From assembly GCA_964522445.1 (NCBI GenBank), contig CAZFUY010000111.1:1-9133 (forward strand): a stretch of 9,133 nucleotides of DNA, read 5' to 3'. The notes under the pieces are model-generated. The model did no database searches, was not told where the DNA came from, and saw only the letters and a list, made by a program, of their open reading frames with translations. Numbering within the stretch: position 1 is the first letter of the stretch; each line of letters opens with the position of its first letter. This stretch comes from CAZFUY01 sp964522445 (GTDB lineage: Bacteria; Pseudomonadota; Gammaproteobacteria; SZUA-229). Positions 1 through 6,234 of the stretch are shown here, one piece after another. A program made the translations under genes and the position numbers.

Positions 1-182
1 GTTCACATTTTGATTAGATAGTAGTATTTATAGTTTATTTTTTGACATATATAATCGAAACAGGAGAAAACTTGTCAATAGCCAGCTATTAACTACGTTT
101 CCTGCCTCAATCAGTGAAATTTTATCTCATTTTTCTTTCGCACCTGACTTGCACAAAGGTCTCTATAAAATATATTTTTAGA
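1..182. other. Intergenic flank without a supported gene
   Basis: This AT-rich stretch lies downstream of the leftward Nudix operon. I see no credible reading frame, RNA gene or convincing terminator in it. Two weak signals exist. A TTGACA hexamer at 42-47 has no matching -10 box at normal spacing. A small perfect palindrome, AATAGC-CA-GCTATT, sits at 77-90. Neither supports a call. Confidence 0.5.
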
Positions 183-617
183 TTATTCGCGGCAATGAAA
201 CCAGTTATTATGCTCATCGACTAATCGCTGCAAAGGTAAAAATAGCGGCTGTGGCAGTTCATTTAAGTTAAACCATTGCCAACATTTAGCTCGATCTTTT
301 TCTTTCTCATCCATGGCCTCACCAAGATATTCTGCAACCACATAAAGTGTAACCGTGTGAACACTGTCATCTATAAAACGATTATTAGTGTATGGGCCAT
401 ATTTTAGATTATGAATAACCAGCCCCGTTTCTTCTTTTACTTTTCTACGCGCACATTCAAAAACAGATTCACCTGAACGCATAAACCCACCGGGGCATTG
501 CCAGCTATTTTTTTCGGGTGATTTTTTTCGTTTGCCTAACAGGCATTTGCCCTGCCTGAAAATAACTACCGCAACACCGACCTGTGGTTGATCAGTTTGA
601 TACGCAATTTTAACCAT
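183..617 (-). CDS. Nudix hydrolase (MutT-like) with altered Nudix box
   Basis: A 144-aa single-domain Nudix protein, probably a cytosolic pyrophosphohydrolase of a nucleotide or nucleotide-sugar diphosphate. The substrate cannot be read from the sequence. The beta strand VGVAVVIF (about 13-20) leads into the Nudix box: G44, E50, R58, then V60, E62, E63, G65, L66. The position after R58, normally the first Glu of REUXEE, is Lys59 (codon AAA). One base change from GAA would explain it. In MutT the equivalent Glu53 is important for metal-assisted catalysis, so activity may be weakened or changed. The gene is the last of a leftward operon and starts 2 bp after the stop of the other Nudix gene, so translation is probably coupled. 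The family call is firm; the function is open. Confidence 0.88.
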   Translation of the reverse strand: MVKIAYQTDQPQVGVAVVIFRQGKCLLGKRKKSPEKNSWQCPGGFMRSGESVFECARRKVKEETGLVIHNLKYGPYTNNRFIDDSVHTVTLYVVAEYLGEAMDEKEKDRAKCWQWFNLNELPQPLFLPLQRLVDEHNNWFHCRE

Positions 618-619
618 TA

Positions 620-1180
620 TTATTTTAAATTATTAAGCGCAAGAAATAGCAGACCAGCAACACTGATCGCATCGGTAATTTGGCCATCCTGAGCCATAGA
701 AATAGCGTCTGACAGGGGGAGCTTTTTAACCTGCAATCCCTGCTCTGTATCTTCTAACTGCTGCTTTCCCTGCTTAAGATTGCGCGCCAGAAATACATAT
801 CCCTGCTCATCGGTAATGGAATTAGACGTGTGCAACCGCATAATTTGCTGCATGTCCTGTGCAATTAAACCCGTTTCCTCTTTCAGTTCACGCAGTGCTG
901 TTTGTCTGCAATCTTCACCTAACGGTGAGCCTCCCATGGGAATTTCCCACGACCATTCATTTAATGTGTAACGGTATTGACCCACCAGCCAGGTATAACC
1001 TTCATCATCGACAGGAATAATGCCTACGGCCTGAGTTTTAAAACAGACTTTGCCATAAATGCCCGGTTTACCTGCGGGATTAATGATTTGATCTTCCTGT
1101 AGACGAATCCAGGGGTTATCATAAATTTCTTTGCTTTGAAGGGTTGTCCATGGATTCTCATCCCCGTCCGCGTCAGTCAT
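620..1180 (-). CDS. Nudix hydrolase, ADP-ribose pyrophosphatase-like
   Basis: A 186-aa Nudix protein resembling the ADP-sugar pyrophosphatase (NudF/ADPRase) branch, which hydrolyses ADP-ribose or related nucleotide sugars to AMP and a sugar phosphate in the cytosol. The N-terminal part (about 14-50) looks like the beta-rich dimerisation segment of that branch. The motif WEIPMGG (78-84) leads into a canonical Nudix box: G83, E89, R97, E98, E101, E102, G104. All metal-binding glutamates are present, unlike in the downstream Nudix protein. Its ATG directly abuts the TAA of the 105-aa gene (TAAATG, no gap), and the next gene follows after 2 bp, so the three genes are almost certainly one transcript with coupled translation. 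The branch rests on similarity recalled from the family, so the exact substrate is an inference. Confidence 0.9.
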   Translation of the reverse strand: MTDADGDENPWTTLQSKEIYDNPWIRLQEDQIINPAGKPGIYGKVCFKTQAVGIIPVDDEGYTWLVGQYRYTLNEWSWEIPMGGSPLGEDCRQTALRELKEETGLIAQDMQQIMRLHTSNSITDEQGYVFLARNLKQGKQQLEDTEQGLQVKKLPLSDAISMAQDGQITDAISVAGLLFLALNNLK

Positions 1181-1498
1181 TTATGATTCTTCATCAGGCT
1201 CAAGACCATTTTTATGTGTATCATTAATGCGAACCAGTAAAGAACGAAATGGCACAATACCATCATCAAGATTTCTGATTAGCTCCATATATTTTAAATC
1301 ACCGGTACGCCAGCAGTAATCTCCTGTCATCATTGAATCATGGATTTCTTTTAAATATTCTTCCAGCTCATTAATAACTTTATTTGATTGGCCCATGCCT
1401 TCTTCATCAAATTCAATGGCCGCTCGCATGTCTTCTATTTCATACATTGCGTCCTTAATCATACTTACATATTCTTCTGCTGTTCTAGCTCGTTTCAT
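1181..1498 (-). CDS. Conserved-looking acidic hypothetical protein
   Basis: A 105-aa acidic protein that I do not assign to a function. It looks mostly helical: the first 50 residues are dense in Glu, Met and Ile (EEYVSMIKDAMYEIEDM at 8-24, then a Glu-rich helix around 40-52). A segment with WRTGDLKYMELI (63-74) and a basic helix (VPFRSLLVRIN, 82-92) follow. There is no signal peptide, membrane segment or metal motif. The ATG at 1498 follows a weak GGGTG ribosome-binding stretch. The stop codon touches the start of the Nudix gene, placing it in the same operon. I have a loose memory of similar small proteins being labelled GspF in databases; nothing in this sequence supports a secretion role. 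Confidence 0.75.
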   Translation of the reverse strand: MKRARTAEEYVSMIKDAMYEIEDMRAAIEFDEEGMGQSNKVINELEEYLKEIHDSMMTGDYCWRTGDLKYMELIRNLDDGIVPFRSLLVRINDTHKNGLEPDEES

Positions 1499-1524
1499 AA
1501 AACACCCACTTTTAAATTTTAAAC

Positions 1525-1986
1525 TTATTTAGGCTGTCGCTTAGGTCGCGCTTTAAATGCCATAACAGATTGCATAATAATATCAAACGGCAACGAGTTT
1601 ATAGCACCATATTTTTCTATTGCTAAAGAAAGAACCGCCTGAACATCGTCTACTTTCTCTGAATTATTACCCTGCAATTTTTGCAGCCCTAACAAACCAC
1701 CATTCTGCACTCTTATTTCTTTATTGTGTGGCAGCGGCCCATCTATTTCATTTATTTTAAAAACAAAATGCGTTTGATTTCTTAACTTATTTAAAAAATC
1801 AGCGCATTGCTTTTGGGCTGCCGACGAATGGCAGCCATAACAGGTTCTATCTGCCAGACGAAAAGGTTTACTTTTTGAGCAGACGCAACGCAATGAACAC
1901 AGTGCTTTTTCAAAAACACATCGCGTTTCATTTACCTGCTGGTAAGTTTTTCTATATTCGTCTTCGTCCATCTTCTGAGGGGGCAC
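1525..1986 (-). CDS. Cysteine-rich hypothetical protein (possible metal binder)
   Basis: A 153-aa protein of unknown function. The N-terminal third carries seven cysteines at 23, 30, 34, 36, 49, 52 and 61. The CxC (34-36) and CxxC (CYGC, 49-52) pairs suggest a bound zinc ion or iron-sulfur cluster, which is an inference. There is no haem-type CxxCH histidine in register beyond C49-C52-H53, which does spell CYGCH, so a c-type haem site is formally possible. However, no signal peptide is present, which argues against export. The C-terminal half is ordinary, with a helical stretch at about 112-146 and a basic tail. The listed start is GTG at 1986; an in-frame ATG at 1971 (Met6) is an alternative. 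Neither has a good ribosome-binding site. It lies 26 bp upstream of the 105-aa gene, probably in the same operon. Confidence 0.72.
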   Translation of the reverse strand: MPPQKMDEDEYRKTYQQVNETRCVFEKALCSLRCVCSKSKPFRLADRTCYGCHSSAAQKQCADFLNKLRNQTHFVFKINEIDGPLPHNKEIRVQNGGLLGLQKLQGNNSEKVDDVQAVLSLAIEKYGAINSLPFDIIMQSVMAFKARPKRQPK

Positions 1987-2009
1987 ATAATTATCAAATA
2001 TTTTATTAT

Positions 2010-2075
2010 GTAAGATCGGCTTTAGCTGCGATAAAAAATATGCTGATATTTATTCGTGGCTAAAGCCGCTCCTAC
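2010..2075. repeat. REPIN-like pair of REP palindromes
   Basis: Two 22-bp units lie in inverted orientation, 2010-2031 and 2054-2075, separated by 22 bp. Read outward-in, both begin with GTA(A/G)GA, share the core CGGCTTTAGC, and end in CGA, matching at 18 of 22 positions. The right unit, on the minus strand, begins GTAGGAGCGGC, the GTAG foot typical of REP sequences mobilised by RAYT-type Y1 transposases. The core GGCTTTAGCC is itself a small hairpin. The element sits between two leftward genes, so in RNA it would form a long stem-loop that could modulate readthrough or mRNA stability. Confidence 0.75.
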
Positions 2076-2081
2076 ATTTAT

Positions 2082-2321
2082 TTATTTTTCATGCTCCATA
2101 ACTATCGGTTTTTCACGATATTCCATTAGCATCTCTTCCGCAGCCAGCTGATTGTCCGCAAACATCACTTTTATAATAGCCGTATCATCCTCAGCCTGAT
2201 TTGCGCGTTCATCTCTGGCAAATTTTTTCGCTTCTTTAAAAGATTCAAATTCACTTATCAGCTTAAGCTGTTTTAACATTGCAAGCTTTGCTTCTTCAAT
2301 TCGGTATACGTAATAAGGCAT
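2082..2321 (-). CDS. Small hypothetical protein
   Basis: A 79-aa protein starting MPYYVYRIEE, of unknown function. I prefer the ATG at 2321 to the longer frame opening at 2387. The extra 22 residues would run through the divergent promoter region and look non-coding, while MPYYVY is a compact beta-strand start. The layout suggests a short beta strand, a lysine/alanine-rich helix (FESFKEAKKFARDERA, 25-40), a second strand (TAIIKVMFA) and a helix (LAAEEMLMEY). It is soluble and has no signal peptide or Cys. It is the first leftward gene after the divergent intergenic region. The REPIN-like repeat separates it from the next gene, so whether it shares the downstream transcript is unclear. Confidence 0.72.
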   Translation of the reverse strand: MPYYVYRIEEAKLAMLKQLKLISEFESFKEAKKFARDERANQAEDDTAIIKVMFADNQLAAEEMLMEYREKPIVMEHEK

Positions 2322-2363
2322 AAAGCACTCTTTAAATCCTATAACCCAGTAAAATAGTCGGGT

Positions 2364-2369
2364 ATTATA
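2364..2369 (-). promoter_or_regulatory. Possible sigma70 -10 box for the leftward genes
   Basis: On the minus strand this reads TATAAT, a perfect -10 hexamer, about 43 bp upstream of the ATG at 2321. No good -35 box stands at 16-18 bp; the nearest candidate, TTGCCT, is at about 19 bp. The call rests on the -10 match and on its place in a divergent intergenic gap. Confidence 0.35.
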
Positions 2370-2417
2370 GCTGATTTTGATATACAATAGGCAATAAATT
2401 TTAAACAGGTAATATGT

Positions 2418-2705
2418 ATGGATTCCGAAACATCAAAAGAGTTAAAAATTCTTATTACACTGCGCAAGGTTCTATCCAGTGTAGTACGAGAAATTACCCC
2501 AAAACCGGGGATGCACCACCCTTTAAGCGATACCACCATGGAAGATGTACGCCAGTGCTTTGGCCTGATTGCAGCACGAGAAAGAGAAATTTCTGAAGAC
2601 GCAGGAATGCCCAGCCAGCATCGACCTCATTTTATTGATGAACCTCAGTCATCTAATGTAGTGAAACTACACGGTATTGGCGAAAATAAAGACACTGATA
2701 AGTAA
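2418..2705 (+). CDS. Conserved-looking small hypothetical protein
   Basis: A 95-aa soluble protein that I do not recognise by function. The N-terminal half is a probable helical unit (ELKILITLRKVLSSVVREI, 8-26) followed by a Pro/Gly turn (TPKPGMHHPLSD, 27-38) and a second helix (MEDVRQCFGLIAARERE, 41-57). The tail is polar and probably disordered. The ATG at 2418 is chosen because AGG at 2407-2409 gives about 8 bp spacing. An ATG at 2414 lies in another frame and opens a different, less protein-like sequence. It is divergent from the leftward operon and 123 bp upstream of the SulP transporter; a shared transcript with it is possible but unproven. Confidence 0.75.
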   Translation: MDSETSKELKILITLRKVLSSVVREITPKPGMHHPLSDTTMEDVRQCFGLIAAREREISEDAGMPSQHRPHFIDEPQSSNVVKLHGIGENKDTDK

Positions 2706-2789
2706 CTGGCAACACAGAAAGAACTTAAGTCTTTGATATCTCGATAAAAATAAACCAGCCTTAAAGCAGAATTCAAATAAATAAGCTAC

Positions 2790-2814
2790 AAATATATGTA
2801 AGAAGAATATATTT
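2790..2814 (+). promoter_or_regulatory. AT-rich leader hairpin before the SulP gene
   Basis: A perfect 8-bp inverted repeat, AAATATAT (2790-2797) and ATATATTT (2807-2814), has a 9-nt loop. It ends 2 bp before the AGG ribosome-binding site (2817-2819) of the TTG-start SulP gene. In mRNA it could affect initiation. It is wholly A/U, so it is weak and may be fortuitous in AT-rich DNA. Confidence 0.25.
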
Positions 2815-2828
2815 TCAGGCTTAACACA

Positions 2829-4967
2829 TTGCTACATAAAATAACAAAAGGCGATTTCTGGGGCGGCTTATCCGCCTCTGCCGTAATGCTTCCTCAGGCA
2901 ACCGCTTTTGGCATTGCTCTTTGGGCTCCCTATAGCGACAATCCTGCTCTGGGCGCTTTAGCCGGGCTGATTACTGCTATTGCATTATGTTTTTTCTCCG
3001 GCCTTAGCTCAGGCACAACAGGCATGGTTAGCTCCCCTACAGGGCCAACCATGGTATTAATCAGCGGCGCACTGGTTAGCCTTAGCGCGCAGGGCATCTC
3101 AGGCAGCAATCTGGCTACTGATATTGCCGTACTGCTTTTCATTACCGGCATTTTTCAAATTATTATCGGCCTTTCCAATGGCGGTAAATTAATTAAGTTT
3201 ATTCCCTATCCTGTTGTCGCAGGATTTATGACGGGCTCTGCAATTTTGATGATTAATTCGCAACTGGTAATGCTGGATTTAAAGTCATTCGATACTGCCA
3301 TTCAAAATAGCTTATGGATTCCATGGCTTACGGCTATGGTTACTTTTGCAGCAATGTCTATATTGCCAAAATTTTTACCCGCTATACCGGGCACGGTTTC
3401 TGGTTTATTAACCGGCACATTTGTTTTTCATTTATTATCAAAAATTTCTCATTTTAAATATCCAGACCAGTGGGTTGTTGGGCATATGCCTGACATTACC
3501 AGCTTAAATATTATTATTCCTGATTCACTTGAAAGCATACCCTGGAATATTATCCTGCCAGTTAGCCTTGCTTTAGCCATACTCTCTTCATTAGATAGTT
3601 TATTAACGTCTGTAGTATCCGATGTTGCAACAGGTGACCGACACAATGCAAAACATGAGTTAGCAGGTCAGGGAATTGGACAAATGGTTGCTGCATTATT
3701 TGGTGGCATTGCTGGCGCAGGTACTACAGGTGCTTCACTGGTGGCAATTAAAAGTGGAGGCCGTTACTGGGCAGCAATAATTAGCTCTCTCACTTTTATT
3801 TTTATTATTGCTTTTCTTGGCCCCATAGCAGCCTTGCTACCCATTAGTGTTTTAGCTGGGATAATTTTACACGTTGCCATAATAGGCATGCTTGAAAGAG
3901 ATATCATTGCCTGGTTAAAACGTCGCACCAGTCGATTAGATGCCACAACCGCATTACTGGTCACTGGCGTTACAGTTGCTTATGATTTAATGATCGCTGT
4001 TGGCGTTGGTCTTATTGTTGCTATTTTTCAATTTGTTCGCGCACAAATTATGTCTCCCGTTATTCATCGCCGATCAACGATTGAACAACACCCTTCACTG
4101 CGCAGACGCAGCGAACAGGAACGAACTTTATTAACAAAATATGCCGATAGAATTATTATTTACGAATTAAAAGGCAATTTATTTTTTGGCACAGTGGATA
4201 ATTTATTTGAAGAGTTCAATTCAGATCTTTTCCGTCCCGCACAAATAATTCTTGATATGGCGCGCGTGCAACAGGTTGACTTAACTGCTGTAAGAATGTT
4301 TCAACATATGTCTGATCGCCTGCATAAAGCCAAAGGTGAATTAATATTCACCAATGTTCGCGGGGGCAAAGGATTAAGCCAGAAAGTTGAAAAAACTTTA
4401 CGTCGTATTAGTCCACATCATAGTGGAGACTATCCCGTTAAAACATTTATTGATTCAGATGAGGCTATAGAATATGCCGAAAACAGATTATTAAAATCAC
4501 TGGGCGAAGAAAAACAGGATCACTCTCGTATTGAACTTGAAAACAGCTCGCTATTTCATAATCTATCCTCAGACACTATTGAAAAAATAAAAAAGGTCAT
4601 GCAACCAATAATGCTTAAATCTGGGGATTATTTATTTAAAACAAATGATACAGGTGAAGAGTTATTTATTGTTATTGAAGGTGAGATAGATATTCTTTTA
4701 CCTTATAGCAAACACCACTACAAACGCTTATCTAAATTTGGCCCCGGATCTTTTTTTGGTGAAATCGCATTTCTAAAATCAGGCACACGCACAGCAGATG
4801 CCAAGGCTATTACTAATACCGAACTATTAATGCTAAATCAAAAAGCATTTCAACAATTAACAGAACAGTCACCTGAAACTGCTATCACATTATTAATGCG
4901 CCTGGGTCGAGAACTTAGTGATCGTTTAAGATGGTCAGACAAAGAATTACGTCGGCTTGCTGATTAA
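2829..4967 (+). CDS. SulP family anion transporter with STAS and cNMP-binding domains
   Basis: A 712-aa inner-membrane transporter of the SulP/SLC26 family, which moves anions such as sulfate or bicarbonate. The substrate cannot be read from the sequence. Residues about 8-405 form the hydrophobic transport domain, with the family signatures PTGPTMV (70-76), YPVVAGFMTG (127-136), SLDSLLTSVVSD (254-265) and GGIAGAGTTGASLVAIKSGG (292-311). A STAS domain follows at about 438-550 with VDLTAVRM (483-490). A cyclic-nucleotide-binding fold follows at about 570-705, with the phosphate-cassette pattern FGEIAFL (643-649) and R654-TA. The start is TTG at 2829: AGG lies 9 bp upstream, an in-frame stop lies at 2799, and the first internal ATG (codon 20) would cut into conserved sequence. 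Transport may be gated by cAMP or a related ligand, which is an inference. It ends 47 bp before the IS element. Confidence 0.93.
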   Translation: MLHKITKGDFWGGLSASAVMLPQATAFGIALWAPYSDNPALGALAGLITAIALCFFSGLSSGTTGMVSSPTGPTMVLISGALVSLSAQGISGSNLATDIAVLLFITGIFQIIIGLSNGGKLIKFIPYPVVAGFMTGSAILMINSQLVMLDLKSFDTAIQNSLWIPWLTAMVTFAAMSILPKFLPAIPGTVSGLLTGTFVFHLLSKISHFKYPDQWVVGHMPDITSLNIIIPDSLESIPWNIILPVSLALAILSSLDSLLTSVVSDVATGDRHNAKHELAGQGIGQMVAALFGGIAGAGTTGASLVAIKSGGRYWAAIISSLTFIFIIAFLGPIAALLPISVLAGIILHVAIIGMLERDIIAWLKRRTSRLDATTALLVTGVTVAYDLMIAVGVGLIVAIFQFVRAQIMSPVIHRRSTIEQHPSLRRRSEQERTLLTKYADRIIIYELKGNLFFGTVDNLFEEFNSDLFRPAQIILDMARVQQVDLTAVRMFQHMSDRLHKAKGELIFTNVRGGKGLSQKVEKTLRRISPHHSGDYPVKTFIDSDEAIEYAENRLLKSLGEEKQDHSRIELENSSLFHNLSSDTIEKIKKVMQPIMLKSGDYLFKTNDTGEELFIVIEGEIDILLPYSKHHYKRLSKFGPGSFFGEIAFLKSGTRTADAKAITNTELLMLNQKAFQQLTEQSPETAITLLMRLGRELSDRLRWSDKELRRLAD

Positions 4968-5000
4968 AAAAGCTCATACAAATAACAGCACAAGCTTTTT
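4967..5000 (+). terminator. Possible weak terminator after the SulP gene
   Basis: The inverted repeat AAAAAGCT (4967-4974) and AGCTTTTT (4993-5000) begins at the SulP stop codon and ends in a T run. The stem has only two G-C pairs and an 18-nt loop, so it would be weak. Confidence 0.3.
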
Positions 5001-5006
5001 AACTAT

Positions 5007-5014
5007 CTAAATAG
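5007..5014 (+). repeat. Target site duplication, left copy (CTAAATAG)
   Basis: The 8-bp sequence CTAAATAG directly precedes the left IS end and is repeated exactly after the right end at 6178-6185. This fixes the IS boundaries and shows a simple insertion in situ. Confidence 0.85.
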
Positions 5015-5027
5015 TCGCCCCTGAAGA
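5015..5027 (+). repeat. Left terminal inverted repeat of IS copy 1
   Basis: TCGCCCCTGAAGA matches the complement of 6165-6177 without mismatch. The core CCCCTGAA (5018-5025) also pairs with TTCAGGGG at 5051-5058, so this end can fold on itself. The second IS copy at 9062 starts with the same bases. Confidence 0.9.
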
Positions 5028-5050
5028 TTAGCCATCAAATACCCAATATT

Positions 5051-5063
5051 TTCAGGGGTACGA
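5051..5063 (-). repeat. Subterminal inverted copy of the IS end
   Basis: TTCAGGGGTACGA reads, on the minus strand, as the terminal repeat core with two bases (TA) inserted between TCG and CCCCTGAA. It lies 36 bp inside the left end and is conserved in copy 2 (9098-9110). It could be a second transposase-binding site or a hairpin partner of the tip. Confidence 0.6.
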
Positions 5064-5106
5064 CCTCATTTCAAACGCTAAATCATCAAACAAAGCTCTA
5101 AAATAT

Positions 5107-6070
5107 TCAGGCCAGTAGCTTAGCCATATTGTATGCTGCGGCGGTTAATACTACATTCGCTCTATCACCCATCTTACCTTTTAGTTGATTTCTGTTGAGT
5201 CGGTAGTCAGATTTTAGGTGTCCAATAATCGGTTCAACCGCTGCTCAGCGCTTCATCCATTTGCGTAACGCTTTTGTTGCACGTTTGGGTATTTTTCCAA
5301 CTAAATGTACATGCGTTTTTTCCGTTATGCCATACCCTCGATAACCCATGTCACAATATGCACGCTCGGGTGTTGTACCCGTTAATTGGGTGACATGATT
5401 GAGTGTACTTTCTAATGTGTGTCCATCGTATGGATTAGCTAAACTTTGCGCACAATATCACGGGTTAACCATCCTAAACAGGTTTTTAGTTTTCGGGTTT
5501 GTTTCGCGACACGTTTCATTTGTTTGGCACTGGCGTAACGCCCTTGCATAATAAAGGCTTTTTTGCCGACTTTTTTAAAGCTTTGGCGTAAATGTATTCC
5601 GCGTTTGTGCGCTTCGCGCACCAGGGTGATGCGCATTTTATGATAGAGCCGGGCATCGGTTGGAAAGGCAATGGCCTTTTCGTGTACGGTGGTGTCCACA
5701 TTTACATGCTTTAAGGCATGGAGCTTAAGTGCTTTTGTTTCGATGGTAACGTTGTGGGGTGTAACGACAGCTTATGTTGCAGCTGTTCATAGCCGCAAAA
5801 ATATTGCCAATAAGGATTTTCAACCCAGTGATCCACCACGCTTTCATCGCTCTCATTAAAAGCGTACTTAAGACAATGAAGCCCCGCTAATAAACGAGTT
5901 GGCAATGCGGAGTACCCTCAACCATTGCCATACACCACTTCAATTTTTTCTTCTAATCGAGGCCAGTTAATTTGATTAGCTAAGCGACACAGGGGATGCG
6001 ATAAATCTAAAATTTGTGAGAGCTGGGAACGGAATAAATCAGGGTGATTATCGGGCGTTTTAGGCTTCAT
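5107..6070 (-). pseudogene. Degraded IS5-family DDE transposase
   Basis: The frame opens at ATG 6070 (MKPKTPDNHPDLFRSQLSQI) and runs about 49 codons to an in-frame TGA at 5920-5918. It then continues in the same frame through PTRLLAGLHCLKYAFNESDE to LHPTTL. A deletion of about 20 codons with a frame change then joins to ETKALKLHALKHVNVDTTV. That frame reads to DIVRKV and stops at 5441-5439. A second frame change with a loss of roughly 75 codons joins to ANPYDGHTLESTL. A second TGA at 5247-5245 sits between KWMKR and AAVEPIIGHL, and the frame ends at TGA 5109-5107. The three DDE positions are still readable: D of VDTTV, D of YCDMGYRG, E of AVEP. Both TGA codons fall where Arg (CGA) would be plausible. 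Deletion sizes are estimated from memory of the family. The gene cannot make an active protein. Confidence 0.88.
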
Positions 6071-6116
6071 AGTTTGCAAGGTTTTGAGCGGTTAAGCGTG
6101 TTATCTTGCAAACTAT
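6069..6116 (-). promoter_or_regulatory. Hairpin overlapping the transposase start codon
   Basis: A perfect 12-bp inverted repeat, ATAGTTTGCAAG (6069-6080) and CTTGCAAACTAT (6105-6116), has a 24-nt loop. On the transposase strand the second arm ends in AT and the next base is G, so the stem includes the first two bases of the ATG. A transcript entering from outside the IS would bury the start codon. Translation control of this kind against outside transcription is known in other IS elements such as IS10 and IS50; its action here is inferred. Confidence 0.6.
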
Positions 6117-6164
6117 TTTGCCTGTTTTTAGTGATTTTATCTTTGTTATTAATAAGTTATGTAT

Positions 6165-6177
6165 TCTTCAGGGGCGA
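6165..6177 (-). repeat. Right terminal inverted repeat of IS copy 1
   Basis: On the minus strand this reads TCGCCCCTGAAGA, identical to the left end. Identity falls off immediately inside the repeat. Confidence 0.9.
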
Positions 6178-6185
6178 CTAAATAG
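6178..6185 (+). repeat. Target site duplication, right copy (CTAAATAG)
   Basis: Exact repeat of 5007-5014, directly abutting the right IS end. Confidence 0.85.
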
Positions 6186-6234
6186 GCCGATTTTGAAAAC
6201 CAATTACCCACTGGAAGTGACCAACAAGTCTAGA

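Larger units (their letters stand above)
5015..6177 (-). mobile_element. IS5-like insertion sequence, defective copy 1 (1163 bp)
   Basis: The element is bounded by perfect 13-bp inverted repeats: TCGCCCCTGAAGA at 5015-5027 and its complement at 6165-6177. Both lie inside an 8-bp direct repeat, CTAAATAG. The single transposase frame runs leftward and is broken. Its motifs (VDTTV, NPYDGHTL, YCDMGYRG, AVEPIIGHL) are those of IS5-type DDE transposases. By comparison with the usual protein, I infer that roughly 300 bp are missing from two internal deletions, so an intact copy would be about 1.4-1.5 kb. Ends and duplication are intact, so the copy could in principle still be moved by a transposase supplied in trans. 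Confidence 0.9.

Noticed and set aside
42..55. Promoter TTGACA with TATAAT nearby
   Set aside because: The TATAAT (50-55) lies only 2 bp after TTGACA, and no -10 box stands at the right distance from it.
1875..2063. Plus-strand 62-codon frame ending in the repeat region
   Set aside because: It is antisense to the cysteine-rich gene and runs through the REP palindromes, so it is not a real gene.
2717..2733. Terminator after the 95-aa gene (AAAGA...TCTTT)
   Set aside because: The stem is only 5 bp with a mismatched centre and no T run follows.
2930..3964. Three minus-strand frames inside the SulP gene
   Set aside because: They are antisense shadows of a well-supported membrane protein and have no start signals or recognisable motifs.
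5671..5859. Plus-strand 62-codon frame inside the IS
   Set aside because: It is the antisense of the transposase remnant, whose motifs are clear on the minus strand.
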